Shown here piece after piece: positions 27,101-34,232 of a stretch of DNA of 47,377 nt. The stretch comes from Cyanobacteria bacterium OH_SFB_17 (lineage in GTDB: Bacteria > Cyanobacteriota > Vampirovibrionia > Gastranaerophilales > Gastranaerophilaceae). The stretch's first letter is position 1, and each line of letters begins with the position of its first letter. The stretch covers positions 1 through 47,377 of the forward strand of contig JAEWYI010000023.1 of assembly GCA_023395735.1 (NCBI GenBank), in the 5' to 3' direction. A program made the translations under genes and the position numbers. Under the pieces are notes generated by a model. The model was given only the letters and a program-made list of their open reading frames with translations, ran no database searches and was not told the origin of the DNA.

Positions 27101-27131
27101 AAATGATTTACCTATAATTGTTTTCGAATAA
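24123..27131 (+). CDS. Large protein with helical repeats and an HD domain, unknown function
   Basis: 1002 residues; the start could instead be the ATG at 24171, as neither has a clear ribosome-binding site. Residues ~100-370 contain irregular 36-40-residue helical repeats of the type '(L/I)I.K.L...P.LM.N.NF', e.g. 'FLKELKTFPELMKNKNF' and 'LIKILKQYPDLLQNKN', suggesting an alpha-solenoid. An HD phosphohydrolase core follows: H near 588 ('DVHTLKVL'), H621-D622 ('TLMHDLTK') and H near 664 ('IIKNHDW'). HD enzymes hydrolyse nucleotides or phosphodiesters. The last ~200 residues, with 'YNEILVGRPKIQGVFV', form another domain I cannot name. No signal peptide. It is monocistronic and AT-richer than its neighbours. 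Confidence 0.7.
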   Translation: MHDFYTTKLKSTGIIMPIGKIQLSKAINIKIENLGRLRYIRDDFARIPHIDCFVSSFNCIKKSSKNVIKELSPKEFAAKKKIVLPKIQAIKTLNVKKNNINKYNIYLIEKIADNSTSLLRNQNFKANVNSIIRETTTSSEAKAKMNIINKFLETPQLMKSPKFATIIGDTARATKTPEEARLKIELIDKIITSPEDYAGYTEYIIDSKKTRGVIDKINLDNAIISDSEQDKYIANELKKISSSIFTENNLAEIEFLKELKTFPELMKNKNFKKYLVYFSPSTESINAKIDLIKILKQYPDLLQNKNITENIAEIISYTSYRERVDDIKKIIISTFDINQNLTANLLLNPDLGGVLADYPNLLKANNINELNIADKRTFLKILLSKYNTMINKPFDKEACLIPRNNDEYYTLLQKLVQSIGVDIRPLSKETKLGYFKAMDNIEKYDGAFRTTNLESPDFKLELKYSRENFMSDIQKMISKVSSAEQNKVMDYFGFEIKQTKDGILRMNGYPINVNNEVKMAEIDNPATKEIIEKIRPLVTKFSEQNEISIKNNPELAKNLNDIIGVFPEFLTIIGKKQYKTHDFTLDVHTLKVLQGVVNNPHYQNLPIADKRALQIATLMHDLTKTEWLIDKTHPECSAFDTYYLLKKMNMTESEKLKIYQIIKNHDWLERYNAKVQIGDMKRDLTNNERIKISQDIAFELRHGNSFKMASILAEADLKGVKRNNAFFGRYSDVITKGNDEISQMVKYLQSTAIHLPQTKLPKASMVKVNQTSVKEIEINGVKNKVLYLSPNVNAQELGFNKDFHIEDLNILVHGLEGNKDAAIFNVLGAVDSDALFSTSYINYGKGNYHVFRQQGFVLDVASEDIHVAYYKDFGSGSKKDLKLLKDSYLFSGENNHIREYISKLLKEKLNLSDDEYISLFAKISNKSLEKIDRLYPKISATYRELFTNMENGKRSYSREYNEILVGRPKIQGVFVQNQKIELIPEFLRKYASGNDLPIIVFE

Positions 27132-27143
27132 ACAGTTTACAAT

Positions 27144-27172
27144 TTGTGCTTTTTTATAACAAGTAGTAATAT
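27144..27172 (+). promoter_or_regulatory. Promoter of the cytidylyltransferase gene
   Basis: TTGTGC, a 17-base spacer and TAATAT, about 18 bases before AGGAG of the next gene. Confidence 0.45.
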
Positions 27173-27196
27173 ATTGTTAGTTATCTAGGAGTGTTT

Positions 27197-27904
27197 ATGA
27201 AAGAAATTTTGGCGATAATTCCCGCAAGAGGCGGTTCTAAATCAATAAAAAGAAAAAATATTAAACCTATCTTGGGTATGCCGATGATTTATTATTCTAT
27301 TGAAGCATGCCAAAAATCAAAATATATTACGCGTTTTGTAGTTTCGACAGAAGACAAAGAAATAAAAGAAATTTCAGAGAGCTTTGGAGCGGAAGTAATC
27401 GAAAGGCCGATTGAACTGGCCCAAGATGAAACCAAAACCGCACCTGTGATGCTCCAAGTCGCTGATGTTTTGGAAAAGCAAGGCTACAAACCCGATTACA
27501 TAACCCTCATCCAACCAACTTCACCGTTTAGGGATTCAAATTTTATTGACGAAGCGTTCGATTTTTTATTTAAAAATCCTCACTGCGACAGTTGTTTTTC
27601 TGGAATTGCTCAATGGTACACCCACGCAAAATGGAGAGAACTTCACGACGGAAAACTTGAGGCATTATATGATTACAGAACCCGCCCAAGACGCCAAGAT
27701 GTACAAGAACATTACAAGATGTATTCGGAAAACGGTGCATTTTACACAGTAAAATACGATATTTTTAAAAAAGTAAAAGATTTTATCGGCGAAAATCCTT
27801 GCATCTATCTTAGCGATTTCAACTTTGACATAGATGAAGAAGAAGATTTCAAACGCGCTGAAGATATTATGAAAGAAAGAAACAAATTCACCTCCGCGTT
27901 ATAA
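27197..27904 (+). CDS. Acylneuraminate (nonulosonate) cytidylyltransferase
   Basis: 235 residues from the ATG at 27197, with AGGAG 5 bases upstream; a GTG six bases earlier overlaps that site. 'IIPARGGSKSIKRKNI' at the N-terminus is the CTP-binding signature of NeuA/PseF/LegF enzymes. 'LIQPTSPFRDSNFI' and 'DIDEEEDF' supply further nucleotide and metal residues. It activates a nine-carbon sugar (sialic, pseudaminic or legionaminic type) as the CMP derivative for surface glycans. No other nonulosonate genes are nearby, so the sugar cannot be specified. Confidence 0.88.
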   Translation: MKEILAIIPARGGSKSIKRKNIKPILGMPMIYYSIEACQKSKYITRFVVSTEDKEIKEISESFGAEVIERPIELAQDETKTAPVMLQVADVLEKQGYKPDYITLIQPTSPFRDSNFIDEAFDFLFKNPHCDSCFSGIAQWYTHAKWRELHDGKLEALYDYRTRPRRQDVQEHYKMYSENGAFYTVKYDIFKKVKDFIGENPCIYLSDFNFDIDEEEDFKRAEDIMKERNKFTSAL

Positions 27905-27984
27905 AATCCTCATTGTGATGTATATATAAAATTGAAATTCGTGCTAGAATTAACCTGTTATAACAAATTTTTAAGGAAAAAATT

Positions 27985-29121
27985 ATGGTATTTAAAAGTT
28001 TTCTATCCAAAGGCAAGGATATTGACATTTTGGCATCATTGCCCGATGGAATTATGCTGGTTGACTCAGAAGGAAAAATTGAATGGGTTAACGATGCTGT
28101 AGTAATGCTTTTTAATTCACCTAAAAGCGAAATTTTAAAGCTGACTCTTGGAGATTTGATAGATGGAGCAATGGAGCTTGTAAGACAAGCTGCAGTCTCA
28201 GGAAAATCTTTTGTTGGAAAAGTCAGAGAAGTTGAACGCGATATCTTTTTTGAAATCACAGCCAAGTCAACTGAAAACTATTTCGTAGTTGCGCTTAGAG
28301 ATGTTACACAAAGTTATAAAACAGTTACAAGTCTTTTATCTGACAGAGAAAATTCTAAAAAAGTCAGCAAAGACAAAAACGAATTTCTTGTTAAACTTTC
28401 AAACGAGATAAAGAGCCCTATTCATTCAATAATAGGTTTTTCTCAAGCTATGGTCGACGGGCTTGGCGGAGAAATGAGTGAAAAGCAAGAAAAATATATT
28501 AAAATCATAAACAAAAACTCAAACGAAGTTTTGTATTTGATGGACAAGATTCTTGAATTGTCAAAAACAGAGTCAAACTTGTACGAATACGATTTCCAAA
28601 TGTTTGATGTCGTAAATTCAATCCAAGCTGTTCTAAAAAATCACGAATCAAAAATCAAAGAAAAAAGTTTAAATCTGACGTTTGAAACAGAAGAACTTTC
28701 AAAAAGAACTGTTTATTCAGATGAAAATTCATTCAAAACAATAATTAACAACTTATTTTCAACATCATTGAGCTTAACAGACATCGGCTCAATAAATATA
28801 AAATTGTTCCACCCTGAACTTGATTTTGTAGCTTCAAAAGGAATTATTCCACCTGACGGAGTCAATGAAAAAAGCTACATTATGTTTCAATTGACAGACA
28901 CAGGGGCAGGAATAATCGAGTCGGATTTGGATACAATATTCGACCCTTATGCCCAACTTGAGCGACCTAGCAAGAAAAACGTTGTCCGCTCGGTTGCTCT
29001 TGCAAGCGCTCAAAATTTAACGATAGCACTAAACGGAGCTATTTGGATAGAATCTGAACCTATGCAGGGTTCGACATACAGCGTTATTATCCCTATTGAG
29101 AAAAATTTGACAGCAGGTTAA
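27985..29121 (+). CDS. PAS-domain histidine-kinase-like protein lacking the phospho-acceptor histidine
   Basis: 378 residues, soluble. A PAS domain covers about 14-105 ('LPDGIMLVDSEGKIEWVNDA'). The dimerisation helix reads 'LSNEIKSPIHSIIGFSQ', where kinases have SHE(L/I)RTP; the histidine is N140 (codon AAC, 28402-28404). The ATPase domain keeps a weak N box ('IINNLFSTS', ~254) and the G1 box 'DTGAGI' (~305), but the end of the domain is divergent. It may still bind ATP but cannot autophosphorylate in the usual way; a pseudokinase or adaptor role is inferred. The next gene, an ABC ATPase, starts 3 bases after its stop. No response regulator is adjacent. Confidence 0.85.
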   Translation: MVFKSFLSKGKDIDILASLPDGIMLVDSEGKIEWVNDAVVMLFNSPKSEILKLTLGDLIDGAMELVRQAAVSGKSFVGKVREVERDIFFEITAKSTENYFVVALRDVTQSYKTVTSLLSDRENSKKVSKDKNEFLVKLSNEIKSPIHSIIGFSQAMVDGLGGEMSEKQEKYIKIINKNSNEVLYLMDKILELSKTESNLYEYDFQMFDVVNSIQAVLKNHESKIKEKSLNLTFETEELSKRTVYSDENSFKTIINNLFSTSLSLTDIGSINIKLFHPELDFVASKGIIPPDGVNEKSYIMFQLTDTGAGIIESDLDTIFDPYAQLERPSKKNVVRSVALASAQNLTIALNGAIWIESEPMQGSTYSVIIPIEKNLTAG

Positions 29122-29124
29122 AAG

Positions 29125-30183
29125 ATGGCAGAAGTAATTTTAAAAAACATAAAAAAAGCATACGACAAAAATGTTATTATAAACGGAGTTGATTTAGAGA
29201 TTAAAGACAAGGAATTCCTAGTTTTGGTAGGAGCTTCCGGTTGCGGAAAATCAACCATTTTGAGAATGATAGCAGGGCTCGAAGACATAACTGACGGTGA
29301 AATTTTTATCGGAGACAAAAAAGTTAATAAAATTCCACCCAAAGACAGAGACATTGCTTTTGTTTTTCAAAGTTATGCGCTTTATCCTCACATGACGGTC
29401 AGAGAAAATATTGCATTTGGTTTAAAAATGCGAAAAATAGATGAAGCTACAATTGAAAAAAAAGTTCAAGAAGCAGCAGAAACGCTAAATCTAACGGAAC
29501 TTTTGGACAGAAAACCACGCCAACTATCAGGTGGACAAAGACAGCGTGTAGCTCTTGGGCGCGCAATAGTAAGAGAGCCTAAAGTTTTCTTGATGGACGA
29601 ACCTCTTTCAAATTTAGACGCCAAACTTCGTGTGCAAATGCGCTCAGAAATCAAAAAGCTTCACGAGAAATTGCAAACAACCTTTATATATGTAACCCAC
29701 GACCAAACAGAAGCTCTCACAATGGGAGATAGAATTGTTGTTTTGGACAAAGGCGTTATCCAACAGGTTGACACACCTGACAACATTTATGACAAACCTC
29801 AAAACCTTTTTGTTGCAGGATTTGTCGGCTCTCCACAGATGAATTTTATTCCGGCAACAAGAGAAGATAATCTTTTGAAAATATCAGATATAACAATTGA
29901 GCTTTGCGAAGAACAAAGAGCTGCAATTGGAGAAAAAACAGACCTTGTTATCGGAATCAGGCCTGAAAATATGACAAGCATTGACGGAGAAATTAAACTT
30001 GCTGTAAATGTCGATATGTCAGAGATGCTTGGAAGCGAAAAAATTGTTTATTTTTATATTAAAGACTCCAGATGTTCTGTCAAATTACCTCCAAACTTTG
30101 TTGTAGATGAAAATATAATCTTAAAAATAAACAAAAAACATCTTTATATTTTTGACAAAGAATCAGGTTTAAGGCTTTATTAA
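29125..30183 (+). CDS. ABC transporter ATP-binding protein, UgpC/MalK/MsmK type
   Basis: 352 residues. Walker A 'GASGCGKST', signature 'LSGGQRQRVALGRA', Walker B 'VFLMDEPLSNLDA' and the H-loop 'VTHDQTEAL' are all intact. The C-terminal ~110 residues form the TOBE/MalK regulatory domain ('GIRPENM'). Such ATPases energise import of sugars or glycerol-3-phosphate, and one can serve several permeases. No permease or binding-protein gene is adjacent, so this may be a shared ATPase. AGG lies 7 bases before the ATG. It is co-transcribed with the kinase-like gene upstream. Confidence 0.93.
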   Translation: MAEVILKNIKKAYDKNVIINGVDLEIKDKEFLVLVGASGCGKSTILRMIAGLEDITDGEIFIGDKKVNKIPPKDRDIAFVFQSYALYPHMTVRENIAFGLKMRKIDEATIEKKVQEAAETLNLTELLDRKPRQLSGGQRQRVALGRAIVREPKVFLMDEPLSNLDAKLRVQMRSEIKKLHEKLQTTFIYVTHDQTEALTMGDRIVVLDKGVIQQVDTPDNIYDKPQNLFVAGFVGSPQMNFIPATREDNLLKISDITIELCEEQRAAIGEKTDLVIGIRPENMTSIDGEIKLAVNVDMSEMLGSEKIVYFYIKDSRCSVKLPPNFVVDENIILKINKKHLYIFDKESGLRLY

Positions 30184-30227
30184 AGATTATTTTAAAACAT
30201 GAACATTTTTTAGCTTCATTAAACCCT

Positions 30228-30267
30228 TTGCATAATTAGGATATTGTTGTATAATCTTGTTATACAA
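30228..30267 (+). promoter_or_regulatory. Promoter with overlapping dyad before the secreted-protein/lspA operon
   Basis: TTGCAT, a 16-base spacer and TATAAT (30250-30255). A perfect inverted repeat, TTGTATAA-tcttg-TTATACAA (30247-30267), covers the -10 box and transcription start. It could be an operator for an unidentified repressor. Confidence 0.5.
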
Positions 30268-30325
30268 TTGCATTGCCAATTTTTCTCATTTACACATTGG
30301 CGTATGTGCAAATAAAAGAGGGTTT

Positions 30326-31243
30326 ATGAAAAAAATATTTTTAACAATTTTTACGCTTTTGCTTTTTGGGCAAATGTCTTTTGCAGGCGAAGAAAATATC
30401 GCATACCTAACAAAAAAAGGGTTCTTTGATAAACCTCAAAAGACAGTATCATATTCAAACCCTTACGAAGAAATTAGAAAATCACTGTATCAACATTCGA
30501 GATACGCAAATTTGTATAACCTCAACTCGCTAAAAGATTTGTACGCAGAAAACTATGTTAATGCAGACGGGTTGAACAAAAATATTTATTTTGATTTAAT
30601 CAAAAAAACTTGGGCAAGTTATCCTGATGTCAAATACAAAATTGACATAAAAAGCATCGATATCAATTCAAACACTGCATCTGTTATCGTAAGCGAAAGT
30701 GCAAGTGCAACAACAAACACAAAATCAGGAGTTGTAAACGAAAAAGGTCTGCTTTTGAGTTATTCAACAAGTATTTATTATTTCGAAAAGATAAATAATC
30801 AATGGCTAATCACATCCGACAATATTCTTAGTGAAAAAACTTATCTTTTATACGGTTCTGCAAAAAAGATTAAAGTTGATCTTGATGCTCCGATGCAAGT
30901 GCAAGGAGGAAGTTCTTACACTGCAACTTTAAAACTGGATGTACCAAAAGATAGTCTTGTAATTGCATCTATAGGGAAAGAAAATATAACTTATCCTCAA
31001 ACCACAGCCGAAGAAGTATTCAGAAAAGTTCCTGAAGATGGAATTTTGGAACGAGTTTTTACAGCCAACGAAAAAAACATGAACGAATACGCAGTAGCAT
31101 CATACGGCGTAACAAAAGCTGAAATTAAAAACGGAGTTGATATAAAAATTTATGTGACAGGACTTGGGTTTGTAATGACTAGAGTCAATAACGTTGCAAA
31201 AAATGAATATATCAGGGTTGTAGACAATGAAAAGAACAACTAA
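30326..31243 (+). CDS. Secreted protein with an NTF2-like domain, unknown function
   Basis: 305 residues from the ATG at 30326, preceded by AGAGGG. Residues 1-20 are a signal peptide ('KKIFLTIFTLLLFGQMSFAG'), so the product is exported. Residues ~50-180 look like an NTF2/SnoaL-type cone fold ('YANLYNLNSLKDLYAENYV', 'NNQWLITSDNI'). The C-terminal ~115 residues are beta-rich, with 'GGSSYTATLKLDVPKDSLVIASIG'. No catalytic motif is visible. The gene overlaps lspA by 17 bases, so it heads an operon with lspA, an RluA-type synthase, a LapA-like gene and umuC. Confidence 0.8.
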   Translation: MKKIFLTIFTLLLFGQMSFAGEENIAYLTKKGFFDKPQKTVSYSNPYEEIRKSLYQHSRYANLYNLNSLKDLYAENYVNADGLNKNIYFDLIKKTWASYPDVKYKIDIKSIDINSNTASVIVSESASATTNTKSGVVNEKGLLLSYSTSIYYFEKINNQWLITSDNILSEKTYLLYGSAKKIKVDLDAPMQVQGGSSYTATLKLDVPKDSLVIASIGKENITYPQTTAEEVFRKVPEDGILERVFTANEKNMNEYAVASYGVTKAEIKNGVDIKIYVTGLGFVMTRVNNVAKNEYIRVVDNEKNN

Positions 31244-31697
31244 TCTTATATTATTTTCAATATCTTTACTGTTATTTTCTGTTGTAAATTTTTACTTCTC
31301 TAATTTAATTGCACTAAAATTAATCGATGGAAAAACATACTCGCTAGGCCTAGTTGACTTGATTTATGTGAAAAATACAGGTGCAGCATTCAGCATTTTG
31401 CAAAACGCAACCACTTTTCTTATAATAATCTCTACTCTTGCAGTCTTTTTAATCGCCTACTATCTTTTTAAGAACCTGCGCGATGATTATATGAAAGAAA
31501 ATCTTTTCTTGGCTCTTATGCTCTCAGGCATTTTGGGAAATTTATACGAAAGGCTTGCTTTTGGATACGTAAGAGATTTTTTCAGCCTCACTTTTGTTAA
31601 TTTTCCAATATTTAACATCTCTGACATATTTATAAACATAGGAGTTTTTGGTATAATAATTTTGATATTATTAATGAAAAAACCTATAAAACTATGA
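31227..31697 (+). CDS. lspA: Lipoprotein signal peptidase, divergent
   Basis: 156 residues, four membrane helices. It cleaves prolipoprotein signal peptides in the inner membrane. 'VKNTGAAFSIL' (49-59) is the diagnostic motif, and the aspartates of 'VRDF' (D117) and 'NISD' (D133) match the catalytic pair of the solved Pseudomonas structure. Two usually conserved residues differ: the N-terminal D of 'DQxxK' is N21, and 'GNxxDR' reads 'GNLYER' (E108). The ORF overlaps the upstream gene by 17 bases and the downstream gene by 4 (ATGA), indicating a tightly coupled operon. Confidence 0.9.
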   Translation: MKRTTNLILFSISLLLFSVVNFYFSNLIALKLIDGKTYSLGLVDLIYVKNTGAAFSILQNATTFLIIISTLAVFLIAYYLFKNLRDDYMKENLFLALMLSGILGNLYERLAFGYVRDFFSLTFVNFPIFNISDIFINIGVFGIIILILLMKKPIKL

Positions 31698-32611
31698 AAA
31701 ATTTTTGGTTTATAACAGAAGAAGACGACACAAATCTAAGATTAGACAATTATTTGTCAGAACTCTTTGACAATTTTTCGCGCTCTCATTTCCAAAATCT
31801 TATCAAGACAGGTGAGATTTTAGTGAACAACTCAATTAAAAAACCATCCTATAAAACAAAACTCGGAGATAAAATTGAAGTAGAATATAAAGAAGCTGAA
31901 GAGAAAAAAATTGTAGCCCAAAACATTCCGCTTGAAATTGTATACGAAGACGAGAACATGGCGGTTATCAACAAACCTTCAGGGATGCTAACACATCCGA
32001 CGGAGCTTGAGCTTGAAAACACATTAGTAAATGCACTTTTATACAAATTCGGGGAAAATTTGTCTGATGCAAACGGCTACTTTAGGCGTGGAATAGTTCA
32101 CAGGCTGGATAGAAACACCTCAGGATTATTAATGATAGCTAAAAACAACGAAACTCACGAATATTTGGCGAATCAGATAAAAGAAAGATTAATTGAAAAA
32201 AAATATCTTGCGATAGTAAAAGGTTCCTTAAAACAAGATTTAGGAGTAATAGATTATCCGATAGGCAGAAATCCTAATCAACCGAGTAAAATGGCCGTTG
32301 TTGAAGGCGGAAAACCTAGCTTGACTCTATTTAAGGTGCTCGAAAGATTTCAAGACGCAACTTATCTTGAATTAGATTTAAAAACAGGAAGAACACACCA
32401 AATCAGAGTGCATCTTTCACACCTTCATCACCCGATAGTCAATGATTCATTATACGGGGGGGGCTCATTTAAGGTAAAAACCCAAGAACAAGTTTTGCAA
32501 TCATACAAATTAAAGTTTGCAAAACCAAAATCAAATGATATAATTGAACTTGAAATTGAACCTGATGAAAAAATAAAAAAGGTTTTAAAATTTCTTCAAA
32601 GTAAAAAATAG
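31694..32611 (+). CDS. RluA-family 23S rRNA/tRNA pseudouridine synthase (RluD-like)
   Basis: 305 residues. An S4 RNA-binding domain occupies about 15-75 ('LRLDNYLSELFDNFSRSHFQNLI'). The catalytic domain contains 'GIVHRLDRNTSGLLMIAK' with the essential aspartate, then 'TGRTHQIRVHLSHL'. It isomerises uridines in rRNA; RluD-like members modify helix 69 of 23S rRNA. The lspA-rluD pairing is common in bacteria. Exact target site is not predictable. Confidence 0.94.
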   Translation: MKNFWFITEEDDTNLRLDNYLSELFDNFSRSHFQNLIKTGEILVNNSIKKPSYKTKLGDKIEVEYKEAEEKKIVAQNIPLEIVYEDENMAVINKPSGMLTHPTELELENTLVNALLYKFGENLSDANGYFRRGIVHRLDRNTSGLLMIAKNNETHEYLANQIKERLIEKKYLAIVKGSLKQDLGVIDYPIGRNPNQPSKMAVVEGGKPSLTLFKVLERFQDATYLELDLKTGRTHQIRVHLSHLHHPIVNDSLYGGGSFKVKTQEQVLQSYKLKFAKPKSNDIIELEIEPDEKIKKVLKFLQSKK

Positions 32612-32620
32612 GAGATAAAT

Positions 32621-32989
32621 ATGAAGTTTTTATTTAATTTCTTTTCCGCTGTAATTGTTTTGGGTGTTATATTTTTGGCATCTTTAAACCCTGATACGGT
32701 TCTAAATTTAGTTTTTTGGGGACAACAAAACACAACATCCGCTCTGGATGTTCATATCGACATAGTTCATTTAATACTTTTTATATTTATCGCAGGAATT
32801 TTAGCAGGGGCTTTTTGGGCGGAATCTTTCAATATATCAATCAAAGATAAATTGAAAGAATATCAAAGAAAACTTGAAAAAACCTCTGTACAATCATCAG
32901 AAGACACTTCTAAAGTTGAAGTTTTAGAAGCTAAAATTCAAGTTTTAGAAAAAGCCCTTCAGTCTGCATTGGAAAAAAATAGTCAATAA
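32621..32989 (+). CDS. LapA-domain (DUF1049) inner-membrane protein
   Basis: 122 residues with two membrane helices (about 5-22 and 47-66) separated by 'SLNPDTVLNLVFWGQ', the typical short loop of this family. A cytoplasmic coiled coil follows (about 75-120, heptads in 'VEVLEAKIQVLEKALQSAL'). In Escherichia coli LapA helps regulate lipopolysaccharide assembly; whether that holds here is unknown. GGAGATAA precedes the ATG, and the stop overlaps the start of umuC by one base (TAATG). Confidence 0.85.
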   Translation: MKFLFNFFSAVIVLGVIFLASLNPDTVLNLVFWGQQNTTSALDVHIDIVHLILFIFIAGILAGAFWAESFNISIKDKLKEYQRKLEKTSVQSSEDTSKVEVLEAKIQVLEKALQSALEKNSQ

Positions 32990-34167
32990 TGAAAGAATGT
33001 ATAATCGCACTTGTTGATTGTGATTCGTTTTTTGTCTCTTGCGAGCAAGCAATTGACAAATCTTTGCAAGGAAAACCCGTCTGTGTTCTAAGCAATAACG
33101 ATGCCTGCGTAATTGCTCGCTCCAGAGAAGCCAAAGAAATGGGTATAAAAATGGGGATGCCATATTTTATGGCAAAAAAACAATTTCCTGACGGAATTTA
33201 TGTTTCAGGAAACCACCACATCTACAAAAAATACTCAAAAAGGGTTATGGCTATTTTGCGAGATTTCAGCCCGGTTGTAGAAGTTTATTCAATAGATGAA
33301 GCTTTTGTTGAATTGTCAGGCTTGAAAAAACTTTACCAGACAACATATTTGGGAATCGCAAAACAAATTAGACAAAAAATCAAGGACGAACTGGATATAA
33401 ACGTTTCTATTGGATTGAGCAAGTCAAAAGTTTTGGCAAAATTGGCTTGTGAAATTGCAAAATCAGAAAAAAGATCAGGAGTTAAAGTTGTCGGTCAAAA
33501 AGCTGTTTTAAACCTTTTAAAAAAAACCAAAGTTAATGAAATTTGGGGCATTGGAAAAAACACAACGCTATTTTTCAATCGTTGGGGTGTTTTGAACTGT
33601 TATGAACTTGTTCAAAAAACCGATGAATGGCTCAAAGTAAAAATCGGAAAACGCGGAGTTGAAATAAAACACGAGCTTTTAGGCGAATGTATTGATAGAG
33701 TTAAAACAACAAGAAAGCTTCCAAAATCAATCCAAAATACACGCTCATTTCCTTCTTCAACAAGCGATTTAAACTATATTAAAAATGCGCTTAATATTCA
33801 CATTCACACATCTTGCACAAAATTAAGACACCTGAAAGGTAAATGCAACACTGTTTGTATTATGCTCAAAAATAAAGATTTTCAAACATTTTGGGACAAA
33901 AAAAAGCTTGAAAATTCAACAAATTTTGAACTGGAAATAACAAAAGAGATTATGAAAATGCTGGATAAGCTCTACGATAAAAATACAATTTACAGAAGTT
34001 GCGGCGTCACTCTTGAAGATATTGACTACAGCGCAGAATCACAATTAATGCTTTTCAATGACAATTCGAAAAAAGATTACGAAAAACTTGCAACCGCGAT
34101 TGATAACATAGAAAAAAAATTCGGTAAAAACAAAGTTAAAACTGGATTTTTCAAAGAAGATTGGTAA
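32989..34167 (+). CDS. umuC: Y-family DNA polymerase, UmuC subgroup
   Basis: 392 residues. Metal-binding carboxylates lie in 'ALVDCDSFF' and 'VYSIDEAFVEL', and 'VLSNNDACVIARS' is typical of UmuC rather than DinB. A helix-hairpin-helix region ('NEIWGIGKNT') and a little-finger domain follow. It performs translesion synthesis. Ecoli-type pol V needs UmuD', but no umuD lies next to it here. It is the last gene of the lspA operon, joined by a one-base overlap, an unusual setting for an SOS polymerase. No LexA box was recognised. Confidence 0.92.
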   Translation: MKECIIALVDCDSFFVSCEQAIDKSLQGKPVCVLSNNDACVIARSREAKEMGIKMGMPYFMAKKQFPDGIYVSGNHHIYKKYSKRVMAILRDFSPVVEVYSIDEAFVELSGLKKLYQTTYLGIAKQIRQKIKDELDINVSIGLSKSKVLAKLACEIAKSEKRSGVKVVGQKAVLNLLKKTKVNEIWGIGKNTTLFFNRWGVLNCYELVQKTDEWLKVKIGKRGVEIKHELLGECIDRVKTTRKLPKSIQNTRSFPSSTSDLNYIKNALNIHIHTSCTKLRHLKGKCNTVCIMLKNKDFQTFWDKKKLENSTNFELEITKEIMKMLDKLYDKNTIYRSCGVTLEDIDYSAESQLMLFNDNSKKDYEKLATAIDNIEKKFGKNKVKTGFFKEDW

Positions 34168-34176
34168 AAAATAAAC

Positions 34177-34232
34177 TTAAATAAACAGTGAAGCGATTTT
34201 CATTAATGAAAATCGCTTCACTGTTTATTTAA
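34177..34232. terminator. Bidirectional terminator, 56-bp perfect palindrome
   Basis: Two 28-base arms with no interruption, beginning TTAAATAAACAGTGAAGCGA and ending with its complement. The outer bases are A/T, giving T-tracts in both directions. It ends umuC (plus) and hydG (minus) and includes the hydG stop codon. Confidence 0.85.
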
